From: Lineus longissimus
Lineage: Eukaryota; Nemertea; Pilidiophora; Heteronemertea; Lineidae
Length of the DNA stretch: 64,000 nucleotides
Reading direction: 5' to 3'
Assembly: GCF_910592395.1 (NCBI RefSeq)
Contig: NC_088311.1
Location: forward strand, 10,480,501 to 10,544,500
Position numbers and translations under genes: made by a program. Positions 37,001 to 46,800 of the stretch are shown piece after piece; the stretch's first letter is position 1; every line of letters starts with the position of its first letter. The notes below the pieces were generated by a model. That model saw nothing but the letters and a program-made list of their open reading frames with translations, made no database searches and was not told the origin of the DNA.

Positions 37001-40000
37001 AAGGCCTACGCCGTTCGTTAAATTTTTTGAATTTGTAATTGAATTTGAAAACTTTCAATTGCATGAACACATACTGAACATAACTTTCAGCATTGCCTTC
37101 GTGTCGACAGATATACAAATACTATAAATACCAAGTTTCAGCAAATGTGCATGCATAATAACTGCACTAGTATTGTAACTGCATTTCTATTTTCCTGGAC
37201 CACCAGTAATTATGGATGGCGTACCACTTTAAAAAGGATCATTTCCACTACAGCGGGAAAATGCAGCAGTTTGCTGTGGTGGGTGGCCATATATTCAAAT
37301 GCAAAAATAGCTAACTCGGGTTGCACTCTAGTGGAATCAGCCTGATGGAGCCACTGTAATCTAGTGGCTCAGACTCTTCAGTTTAATAGCGGTCAAGAAG
37401 TTCCTGGTTCGAACCTAACAGTCGGCAAAAGACTCTGGGCAGGTCTCTTTGTTAAACTTGCCTTACTCCACCCGCGTGTATAGAAGGGTACCGTACCTGT
37501 CAGAAGTGCTCCGGTTTTGAAACATATCTTTGCTGTAAACCATTGGTCAGACTTGAAAAGTTTAGACCAGGTCAATAGAAGACTTGAAAGTATTGTACGA
37601 ACTTCCCATCAATTTAAAACGTACCTCTACTCTAAAGCATTGCTCACACCTGTACAGTTTAGACCAGGTCAATAGAAGACTTGAAAGTATTGTACGAACT
37701 TCCCATCAATTTATAACGTACCTCTACTCTAAAGCATTGCTCAGACCTGTACAGTTTAGACCAGGTCAACAGAAGACTTGAAAGTATTGTACGAACTTCC
37801 CATCACTTTAAAACGTACCTCTACTCTAAAGCATTGCTCAGACCTGTACAGTTTAGACCAGGTCAACAGAAGACTTGAAATGAACTTCCATCGTTTTTCT
37901 CTCTCGGCTATTTGTCTGGGCTTGATTCTGAAGAGTGAAAAGAAATTTGAGATTTGCTGCCATCTACTAGTCAGTTATGGGCTATCCAACTCTATTCCAA
38001 GCCTGGCGGTTTACTCGTTAAGGTCTCCAACTCTCAATCCAAGGGTTGCGTGTTCAAACCCTGGTTTGGTCTGCTATTTGTCCTTCACAGGTTGCGCTCA
38101 GGTGTGCGCGAAAAGGACGGCTGCCACTGATACCCAAGAGTATGATAGTCTGTGTCAACTCAACAACTCTCTTGTGAACCCAGCGCTCTCAGCATCGGCA
38201 AAGGCAGCGATGAACAATAAATATACAGGATCAATTGGCAGCAAGTTTACGAAAACTGGGCATTCGGGATTTTAAAATAGACAAGGTGTTTTCCTATCAA
38301 CCGTTATCATTTGAAACTTACTCCTCCACAACTGGACCATAGAAGAAGAATATTAACTGCTGCAGAACGTACAACTTCCTGTCCAAAAACTCCTCACTTT
38401 CTTTCCCGTCACCATTGACTACCATGTGCACCTGGCCGTGGAACTGAAGGAAAAGAATACGTGAGAATTGTCAGTTTTCACTTCTGTAGCCACACAGCCT
38501 GCAAGAAGCTGAAGGTTTGTTAGGTTGAGACAGTCCTTTCCAACTTAGCAGCTTGTTGGGACACCAAACTGAACTGATACAATGCAAGATGACACAAAAA
38601 CCCTCTGAAATACATTAAAAGTCAATAAAAGTGAAACTATTGATTTTTTCAAAGTATCAAGCACATATTTCTCACCCGTTTTATAACAAAGATTAATCCA
38701 TTTTCCAATTTGATCGAGGCATAAGGATTCTTGGTGTGTGCGACCATAAAATTCTGCGAGTTGATGATACTGGAGAATATCTGGACAGCAGCGTCGAGGT
38801 TGATCGGCTTGTGCAGGTCAGTGGCCTGAAAGAGGCAATAGACATAATTCTAAGGACGCCACTCTTGGTCTCTCTACCTAGTAATAGAAATTCACAAAAT
38901 ACGCCTTTTCACCTTTGAGACGAACTGCTTAAATTAGTGGACCAAATTTTAACCAACAATGAATAAAACAGTGGCAGTCATTTCATTTGACAATCTACAA
39001 GCATTTTTACACATTTCTACACAAATATTCAACATTGTCCATTTCGTAAACTTCGCTGTTCAGCAAAACCGAAAATGACTGGCAACTTTCAAAAGTTGTC
39101 ATGATCATAGGATGACGGTTGCCAATTTTGGCAACTCTGTCTCTTGGCCATAATGCATTCAGCATGATTTTCAATTCGTCGAAATCAGTATGTTTGTGTA
39201 TGTGAAAATGACAACAATTTACATAGCATGCATCTGTGTTGAGGGGTGGAATTGGTTAGCAAGGACATAAACAAGGTATCGTATATTGTAACGCTTTTGA
39301 ATGCCATTTCAGCCATGAGAAAGTGATATGAATTTGGTGCAGTAGCGGCTCTCTTGTGACCTCACAAACAATTAATTCACAATTTCCAGCTGACGCATCC
39401 TGGCTTTAATGACCCCCTAAGTATGATTTGATACATGTGCAGGCCAAATTTCATTGGGAACCAGGATAGGTAAGGCACTTTTTTAAAAACCAGATGTCAG
39501 GACAGGTTCTCCCGGGCCCATAGTCAATAGACAAGTTTGTTTGGGCGCTGCCGCTGACCAATGATGTGTTTCACCCGGAACAAATCAACAAAGGGTACAG
39601 TAGCTTTAATGGCACTGTTAGAAGTCGGCTAAGGCCTTCTGTTCTGACGTGTTCTGAGTGTGCGCATTTGCTTTGTTTTGGCTCTGAAAAAGACCGATTC
39701 ATCTTTGCTGAAAAGGCCTAGCTCTGACTCATTGAACGAGTCATGTGCGTTTTTCCAATAGGACCTTTTCCAGATCTTCTTATCCTTATAATGATCGGGT
39801 TCCTTTCGGGACGTAATTGATCATATGGTGCTGTGTGCATGCGGAGCGAAGTGGTCCGACTTTGAGAGATAGAGTCCACGCAAGCTACTCATGTTTCTCA
39901 CTTGGTGGGGTCTTAGCTTGCCCTGGCATAGACACCAGGTACAAGGAACCTCGGTTCTGAGTCTCATTCGAAGGACTGTGAAGAGCCAGGAATTTTAGTT

Positions 40001-40655
40001 CCTTGAAAGCCACGCCGGTTCATCCAGACATACCATCCTGGGTTCTCCCCGGGATCGAACCCGGGCCCTATTGCGTGGTGGCCAGCAGTGTAAACCACTA
40101 GGCCATGAGGCTCCCCTCCCAGATACGCCGGTACCACGGGACGACATAACAAACCACCTTTACAATAGGTTTTTACCATCGATGAGGCAAGACCAATGCC
40201 TCTCTAGCCATTGTCTGGTGTCTTTTACTATGAAGATCTATTGTAAAGATGGTTTGTTTTGCTAACTCTAGGTGGTACTGGCATATCTGGCAAAGGGCCT
40301 ATTACAAGGCCTTGCCTTGCCTGCCTTGTTGATCCTTTATCTATAAAAGGCTGCCCTTAAGCATTCTGATGTGGTCAGATCGTACACATTTGTTTTATTT
40401 GGGTTATGATTTGTATTGGTCAAAATCGTCTATTCCCATCCTCTTAAGGCCTATTTTATGTGTATTTACATGAATGCATGTACATTCATGATGCTATACA
40501 CAGCACAGGAACTGCATGCCCTGATAAAAAGATTTAAAACTGACCTGAATCAGGCCACTTTCGAGTGCCTGGCTATTCACATGATTTCTAAAGGCACTAT
40601 CCGCCCAGATAAAAACAATGTCATTCTTCGCGTTGAAAACTAAGATGCCTTTCAT
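28100..40655 (-). CDS. HPS1: HPS1 (BLOC-3 subunit), 16 exons, 747 aa
   Basis: HPS1 pairs with HPS4 as BLOC-3, the exchange factor for Rab32/Rab38 in lysosome-related organelle biogenesis. Exons: 40655-40545, 38825-38676, 38443-38322, 37927-37819, 36958-36807, 36148-35926, 35539-35482, 34358-34282, 33527-33348, 32633-32469, 32071-31887, 31559-31356, 30980-30848, 30070-29957, 29001-28919, 28277-28100. Lengths sum to 748 codons in one frame (human about 700 aa). The N-terminus MKGILVFNAKNDIVFIWAD is longin-like. VNGDGKESEEF...RKLYVL, ALLLVKSKLLALFS, DFLVVKAQRNITM, DYPGLVHFIYIDRT, YSYFLWFED and a C-terminal CYE...PTDLV...LWEAS all match the family. Residues about 250-350 form an acidic, S/P-rich linker. 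The exon 11 donor (AAAAAG|gttcat) is weak but keeps phase; intron 12 is AT-AC. The ATG is chosen because MKxxLV matches the family start. Confidence 0.93.
29531..29784. mobile_element. Palindromic MITE family M2, copy 1
   Basis: The ends are AGGCCCTTTTCCAGATACG...GGTACCACCTAG and its inverse (CTAGGTGGTACCAGCG...AATGGCCT). The inner segments are also inverted, so nearly the whole element folds back. It lies in HPS1 intron 14. Other copies: 40116-40302 and 58457-58653. Confidence 0.8.
30706..30790 (-). pseudogene. Duplicated 3' part of HPS1 exon 13 with its donor site
   Basis: The plus-strand sequence CCCTTACCTTTTCTTTGATC and the following 50 bp repeat those at 30841-30910 with scattered differences. 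The copy includes the last 20 or so codons of exon 13 (ending ...MIKEK) plus the gtaagg donor and intron sequence. It sits downstream in intron 13 and lacks the exon's acceptor. Confidence 0.8.
31105..31245 (-). repeat. tRNA-like SINE fragment in the HPS1 AT-AC intron
   Basis: On the minus strand, GCGGGTTCAAACCCCCG is a box-B-like sequence followed by TTTGTCCTTCACAAGTCGG. The same block (GTTCAAACCCTGGTTT...TTTGTCCTTCACAG) occurs at 38050-38092 (+). Confidence 0.5.
31247..31332 (+). mobile_element. MITE family M1, 3' half
   Basis: Reads TTTGACCTCTCTAATCGGGA through CCTTAATAGAGAGGTTCTACTG|TA. The 5' half is missing. The intact end lies 18 bp from the U12 donor hexamer ATATCC (31350-31355). Confidence 0.8.
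32230..32410. repeat. Interspersed repeat shared with 46725-46825
   Basis: CTTTTCACCATGGTTTT...GTATCCTGTTGATATTTCTC and TAACATAATGATGC are found again, in the same order, at 46728-46818. HPS1 intron 10 holds one copy; AP5B1 intron 7 holds the other. Confidence 0.5.
33845..33915 (-). repeat. tRNA-like SINE head
   Basis: On the minus strand: GCTGCGTGGCTCTTTGGTAA (box A-like) and CAGAGTTCGATTCTCCCAC (box B). It looks tRNA-like but lacks a full cloverleaf. Confidence 0.4.
34896..35073 (+). mobile_element. MITE family M1 copy
   Basis: TA|CAGTGGTACCTCCCTTAGCG...AGAGGTTCTACTG|TA, full length. It lies 145 bp from an inverted second copy (35218-35385), so the two can pair. Confidence 0.85.
35218..35385 (-). 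mobile_element. MITE family M1 copy, inverted
   Basis: TA|CAGTAGAACCTCTCT...GGGAGGTTCCACTG|TA, opposite in orientation to its neighbour at 34896-35073. Confidence 0.85.
36149..36685 (-). repeat. 149-bp tandem duplication of HPS1 exon 6 (5' part plus acceptor)
   Basis: The block from the intron through the acceptor (TATATTTCAG) and the first 40 codons or so of exon 6 is repeated three more times upstream in intron 5, at about 36149-36297, 36298-36446 and 36447-36595, with a partial remnant to 36685. Copies read ...FELQSS.ILLITLMIQDLFP, then IEDSLEDLLS, then diverge and stop without a donor. The functional copy (36148-35926) is the only one that continues (TKDTLEDLLSISVRHR). Confidence 0.85.
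37027..37445 (+). repeat. SINE-like repeat (copy 2) plus tRNA-like head
   Basis: 37030-37215 repeats the body at 9355-9525. A tRNA-like segment (CTAGTGGCTCAGAC, TGGTTCGAACC) lies at 37355-37425. All within HPS1 intron 4. Confidence 0.5.
37505..37818 (-). repeat. 97-bp tandem duplication of HPS1 exon 4 (3' part plus donor)
   Basis: The last 24 codons or so of exon 4 (SLLLTWSKLYRSEQCFRVE) plus donor gtacgt and 40 bp of intron recur at donor positions near 37813 (real), 37716 and 37619, with a decayed fourth copy at 37505-37575. The copies lie in intron 4. Open frames across them are artefacts. Confidence 0.85.
39530..39680 (+). repeat. Left arm of a long inverted repeat flanking the HPS1/AP5B1 promoter
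   Basis: AAGTTTGTTTGGGCGCTGCC ... GAAGTCGGCTAAGGCCTTCT ... GTGTTCTGAGTGTGCGC matches, with mismatches and small gaps, the reverse complement of about 41660-41800. Confidence 0.65.
39905..40115 (-). mobile_element. tRNA-derived SINE family S1, copy 2
   Basis: On the minus strand: GGCCTAGTGGTTTACACTGC (box A), GGGTTCGATCCCGGG (perfect box B), then AGAACCCAGGATGG, CTTTCAAGGAACTAAAATTC and GGTTCCTTGTACCTGG. This is the best-preserved copy. It lies in HPS1 intron 1. Confidence 0.85.
40116..40302. mobile_element. Palindromic MITE family M2, copy 2
   Basis: CCAGATACGCCGGTACCAC ... AGGTGGTACTGGCATATCTG, with internal ACAAACCACCTTTACAATAG and its inverse. It abuts the S1 SINE. Confidence 0.75.
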
Positions 40656-40855
40656 TTAGAAAATGATAAAAATAGAAAAAGTGCGAAATTTGGAGCACAT
40701 GGACGCGGCCATTTTGAACAATCACATGACAAACTTTAACAGATCAAACTACTCGATCAGTTGCGAATGAAGTGCAAATATGCTGTGCAAAGTGACTATC
40801 GATCGACTCGTTCGATCTAAAATTTGACAGTTGCAGTGACTTGAACCTTTGCAAA
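40656..40855. promoter_or_regulatory. Bidirectional HPS1/AP5B1 promoter with MiT/TFE-type E-box
   Basis: Only 200 bp separate the HPS1 ATG (40655, minus) from the AP5B1 ATG (40856, plus). Within it, 40722-40730 is TCACATGAC, i.e. GTCATGTGA on the other strand, the E-box flavour bound by MITF/TFE factors. 40705-40715 reads GCGGCCATTTT, a YY1-like site (AAAATGGCCGC) common in TATA-less promoters. No TATA box is seen. Both products work in endolysosomal trafficking, which fits shared control. Promoter activity is inferred, not shown. Confidence 0.6.
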
Positions 40856-43800
40856 ATGTCTCAGATTCCCAGCTTTTCCACGTGGTACAGCACGTTGGTG
40901 AACTTTAGGAAGAATCCCTCAGCTTATCTGAGTGGAAAGAAACTCAGTGGCAGCAACTTTGTACTTGATGTATTGCAGGTAGGCATGGTCAGGGCCTGTA
41001 CTGAGTTACTGTAGTGTAATGTATTGTAGGCCTAAGTCTAAGTGTAATAAATTACTGTAACTTCATCTTCGACACAAATGAAAAAAACCGCCACTGTAAC
41101 TGTTCAATCCATACGACAATACAACACTTAAAGGGAACTGGAACCGCCAAGCCAGTTCGTATGACCTCGTTTTCATTTCCCGCGTATCGGGTGATCAGAA
41201 CGAGGCATGAATGAAAAAAGGCGCCTAGCTGTCAATCATTGAGTGACGTCACTACTATAGAATTTACTACGAAAACTCATGAATGAAAGATCACATGACT
41301 CACGTGATTCTCACATGATTCTCAATAATAACAAATTGAACTGCGCATGCTCGGGCACTGGGGGCGGAGCTACAAATCTAAACTCGAATAGGAAGTTGGA
41401 AGTTTGACTTTCTCGGGTGGTGAAAGTCGAAAAGTTGAATAAATCGCTCGGCGGTTCCAGTTCCCTTTAAGAAATTGGCCCGGAAGTCAGGCGACGGTAC
41501 GTTTTAGACAATGGGAGGCTGCTAAAAATAAATGTGGAATCGAGAATGATTGCACCCTCGCTTTGCCAGTTGGCAGATTCCACATTTTTGCAGTCTCCCA
41601 TTGTCTAAAATGTACCGTCGTCACTTCCAGGCCAACTTCTAAGTCACGTGTCGTATAAGCCTTGGCCTGGGCGCACACTCAGAACACGTCAGAAGGCCTA
41701 AGCCGACTTCGGACAATGCCATAAGCCGTGACGGTGACCCTTCATTCAAGGTGAAACGCATGACTGGTCGGCGCCAAAACAAACCTCTTCGGATCAAACT
41801 AGGCTACGTTATTTCTGATCGGGATTGTGAATTTTATTTTTAACCCCGTAATTGAGCAAGAGTAAAAGTAATGGAAAAAAGAATGGCAAAATACCATTGA
41901 TCGGGAGTCGAGTGTGTGTGGTAGGCCTACCCGTAAGACTGCAAAAAAACAGTAGGGCCTAGGAGTAGGATGTTAAAGCCAAGGAGATATTGGTTAGAGG
42001 TATAACTAATTGTGTGCGGGCAATGGTAACAAAATGCATTGTACCTGAGGGATCATAAAGGCAATAAGAAAGCACTGAAAGAGCAATAAGGTCTTTGAGG
42101 CAATGACATTGACAGGGCAATGGAAAAGCAATGTCCATTGCCCCGGCCCTTTATAAGTTTTGTCAAAATTGGACCATGCAGTTGGTGTTGAATTCTTTAG
42201 CCCCAAATACAAAAGGGAATCTTGAAAAAGTGTATCAGTAAGAAACTACATTGTTTCACCAGACTGTCAAAGAAGCTGAATAGCCTTAGCTGTTTACCTA
42301 TATAGTGACACTATCGCCCTTTTCAATCATCAGAATAATTTATCACAATTTCAGGAACTCTGCCAGGAGAATGTTCATGCTGATATCAAGACGCATCTCT
42401 TGATCTTGCTGCAAGAGTATTCAGTGTTGTTGTTTGCTGAGTCGCATGAAAGGTGAGCATTGTTGATTTTGCTGCCGGAATATTCAGTGTCTGTTGTTTA
42501 CTGAGTCACATAAAGTTCCTTTTGGACTGGTTACTCTACCGACCAAGTGTCATCAAGGGACAGTCCTCCAGGAATAGTCACCCTAAATTTGAGTAATTGC
42601 ATCCTCCATGATGTAAGGCCTTGAATTTAAAAATTATGAGAGCACCACTTTTAAAGCCATTTTGGTCTTGGGTACTGAAAAATGTGAGAGAAGATATGAG
42701 AGGGCACAAAGGCCATTTTGTAGGACACCGATTGCCGTGGCAGTGGTGGCAGTGGTTAAACTTGCAAAATCACGAAAGGGAAAAAGTATTTAAAAAATGG
42801 GATTTTGGGGGGGGGCCTACAGATGTATATCGAGGTGATTTCTACTTTCTTGGCTGCAGCATTGAGACAACCGTTGGCACCCTGCAGACCCTCTACCAAC
42901 AGACTTGCAGGCATTCTGGGCTGGAGACCTTCCATGGTCAGATCCTCATCACAATCACAACTATTCTCCTCTCTTGTGACCAACTGGTGAGTATCACAAT
43001 AAAGCTTAGAGGACTTGGCGTAACTTCAGAAAAGTGGGGATGTCAGGCTAGCTTTGTGAACTTAGTGAGCCTTTGCCCTACCAATTTAGATACGCAACAT
43101 TTGTCTGTGGCCACCGGATGCCGAAAGTGCTTGCAATTTTTCTCAAATTATGCTAAAAATTGTGAGGAAAAAAATTGAGTTAATATCAGTCAAATTCCGC
43201 CATGATGTTGTCAATCACGTTCTCTTATGCAAATCGACATTGATGAAAAAGTGGTTACTGCTAATTTTCACTTGCCTTCCTACATGTGCACCTATCGTAA
43301 CTGCTTTCAGGAGCACCAGCCAACGTTGTTTTGTGGATTTGTCGACATATTACTGGATGTGGTGTCAAAGGTGAACCAGGTTGGCCAGTCAACTCGAGCC
43401 ATGGCCTGCCTATGCTTAGAGGAGATTGAGTCTCTCTATCCTGTAAGTTGTTGCGAGAGGACGGAAGATTTGGCATAGACACGGTGTCAACTCCTTGTCA
43501 TAACTTGTGCCACTGACACTTCTTCATCCGTAGTTCCTTAGGGACTGAGCCAGCTCGTGAAACGTTTACAATACGCTGAAAGTATGGAAATTCATCTTGC
43601 AGAATCTCTGTTGCAAATACTGAATCATAAAAACTTCTTTTAAGACAGTAAGACAAACTTATGTAAGCAAACTTATTTCAAGCCCTGCAACCCCCACTCC
43701 TGCCCGTTGTCAGAAACCCTGCTGGCCCTGAGTTAAAATGATAAATTTTTCTGGCCAAGTGAATGTGAAAAGTCTGTTTGACTATGAGACAACTTAAGAC

Positions 43801-46800
43801 TCTTACTTTCTGATTTCTGACGAGACGAACATTACAAAGTACCTACAAAGTCAAGCTGGTGCTCATATTACAATATTTCAGAACACCAGAAACAAATCTA
43901 AAATAACAGATAGGAGTGATGTGATTTCATCATATTGCAGGGCATCTTGAGCCACAAACTTGACCATTTCTACCAGATGTGTCAACTTGAGATGACGTTC
44001 TCTTGCCAGAACTACATGACACTGCTTGTCACATGCCTCAGGAATGCAGTCAGGAAGTTACAGAGTGGTCAGTCTGGGTGAGGATCAGTATCTCCATTTA
44101 ATGACCAATGAAGTAATTTATAAAGCGTTATCAACAAGCTGTCAGCTGCCCTATCACCTTCCACACTACAGTTTGTTTCCATCCCAGGTCCAGGTTCCCT
44201 CCAAAATGGAAAAACTAATAATCCAACAGAATGATCAGGTTTTTCTGAATTGTATTCTGAGTGATCACCTCCGTGCAGTGATCGTTATTGACGTACAGAT
44301 CATTGCTTTGGCAACGTGCTGCTTGGAGCTTGACTACACTATGACAACACTGGCAAAAGCTATTTGGGGTGGCGTAGAGTGCAAAAATTGGATACATTCG
44401 GACAACAAGTGACATCTTCCTTGGTTGGCTATGCAATATTGTGTGTTCGTTTCTGCTGAATTTTATTTTTTTGAATACTAATTTAGAGATAGATTTGAAA
44501 ATAATGCCAATGGCTTTTGTTATTGTATTCCTGTTACTTTCCAGTGTTGACGATCGGAGTCTGACGGATTTGTTATGCAATAGGAAAGAGCCACTAAAAC
44601 CTCTCATTCTCCCTCAGGATTTACATTCTCTCAAATTACACATGAAGGTAAGGCACTGACCCTTGAATTCCAAGTAATTCTGAACTTTTAACTTTCAAGA
44701 TTTTTCTTAAGAAATCTTCCTTAGTTTTCAAACGTTTCTCGGAGTTTTCCTAAAATTACCCTTAATTTGGCTTGGAAAAATTTCAGGGGGAGGGGCGCTC
44801 GTAAATTTCGTCAGGTAGTCGGTTCTATCCATTCCTTCTATTTGATTATTGCATTGTTTCAGTTTCATTCCACGCCAGCCAAACAACTGCCTGGCAACGT
44901 TGACACCCGAGAGTTGAAGAGAGCTGTCTCATTCCTGATGGACCACACGCAGACTTTGACCGGAGCGAGCCACTTCCAAATGCTCTGTCAGCTTGTCGAT
45001 GTGGTCAAAATGACACCACAGTTTTCATCTTCAGTAAGTTGGGGCCAAGGGGAGGTATTTGTCTCTCATTCCTGATGGACCACACGCAGACCTTGACTGG
45101 AGCAAGCCTCTTCCAAATGCTCTGTCAGCTTGTCGATGTGGTCAAAGTGACACCACAGTTTTCATCTTCAGTAAGTTGGGGCCAAGGGGAGGTATTTGTC
45201 TCTCATTCCTGATGGACCACACGCAGACCTTGACTGGAGCAAGCCTCTTCCAAATGCTCTGTCAGCTTGTCGATGTGGTCAAAGTGACACCACAGTTTTC
45301 ATCTTCAGTAAGTTGGGGCCAAGGGGGGGGGAATTGTCTCTCAATCCTAATGGACCACACGCAGACCTTGACTGGAGCGAGCCACTTCCAAATGCTCTGT
45401 CAGCTTGTCGATGTGGTCAAAGTGACACCACAGTTTTCATCTTCAGTAAGTTGGGGCCAAGGGGAGGTATTTGTCTCTCATTCCTGATGGACCACACGCA
45501 GACCTTGACTGGAGCAAGCCTCTTCCAAATGCTCTGTCAGCTTGTCGATGTGGTCAAAGTGACACCACAGTTTTCATCTTCAGTAAGTTGGGGCCAAGGG
45601 GGGGGGAATTGTCTCTCAATCCTAATGGACCACACGCAGACCTTGACTGGAGCGAGCCACTTCCAAATGCTCTGTCAGCTTGTCGATGTGGTCAAAATGA
45701 CACCACAGTTTTCATCTTCAGTAAGTTGGGGCCAATTACTTGTCTCTCATTCCTGATGGACCACACGCAGACCTTGACTGGAGCAAGCCTCTTCCAAATG
45801 CTCTGTCAGCTTGTCGATGTGGTCAAAGTGACACCACAGTTTTCATCTTCAGTAAGTTGGGGCCAAGGGGGGGGGAATTGTCTCTCATTCCTGATGGACC
45901 ACACGCAGACCTTGACTGGAGCAAGCCTCTTCCAAATGCTCTGTCAGCTTGTCGATGTGGTCAAAGTGACACCACAGTTTTCATCTTCAGTAAGTTGGGG
46001 CCAAGGGGAGGTATTTGTCTCTCATTCCTGATGGACCACACGCAGACCTTGACTGGAGCAAGCCTCTTCCAAATGCTCTGTCAGCTTGTCGATGTGGTCA
46101 AAGTGACACCACAGTTTTCATCTTCAGTAAGTTGGGGCCAAGGGGGGGGGAATTGTCTCTCAATCCTAATGGACCACACGCAGACCTAGACTGGAGCGAG
46201 CCACTTCCAAATGCTCTGTCAGCTTGTCGATGTGGTCAAAGTGACACCACAGTTTTCATCTTCAGTAAGTTGGGGCCAATTACTTGTCTCTCATTCCTGA
46301 TGGACCACACGCAGACTTTGACCGGAGCGAGCCACTTCCAAATGCTCTGTCAGCTTGTTGATGTGGTCAAAATGACACCACAGTTTTCATCTTCAGTAAG
46401 TTGGGGCCAAGGGGAGGTATTTGTCTCTCATTCCTGATGGACCACACGCAGACCTTGACTGGAGCAAGCCTCTTCCAAATGCTCTGTCAGCTTGTCGATG
46501 TGGTCAAAATGTAACCAGTTTTCATCTTCAGTAAATGATGGCCTCGGGTGAGGTAGGCCAGGGGTAATTGTTTCTCATTGCTGATGAAGCACTCTCAGAC
46601 CTTGACCAGAGTGAAACCAGAATTTGGTTGAATTTGGTTGCATTTCACAGGATGGCTGAACTTCAGCATAGATTGATATCTGATGACATCACGAAGATTT
46701 GTAAATATGTTCCGCATGCATCGTAGCTGCTCTTCACCATGGTTTTCATTGAAAAACCTGCGACACCCGATATCCTGTTTATATTTTTCTTAATAACATA

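Noticed and set aside
40040-40075. Genuine tRNA gene suggested by a perfect box B
   Set aside because: The box A to box B context lacks an acceptor stem and an anticodon arm, and the same unit occurs elsewhere as a SINE.
42621-43178. 185-codon plus-strand open frame
   Set aside because: It overlaps AP5B1 exon 3 in frame but extends through its acceptor and donor into intron. The spliced model is phase-perfect.
44191-44412. Possible AP5B1 exon after CCATCCCAG (VQVPSKMEKLIIQQ)
   Set aside because: Exon 5 (phase 2 at 44077) joins exon 6 (44545) exactly, and the extra segment has no compatible donor.
45059-46437. Long chained open frames (140-186 codons) with repeated QLVDVVK-type peptides
   Set aside because: The about 136-bp period is not a multiple of three, so frames rotate unit by unit. 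They are by-products of the AP5B1 exon 7 duplication and include intron sequence.
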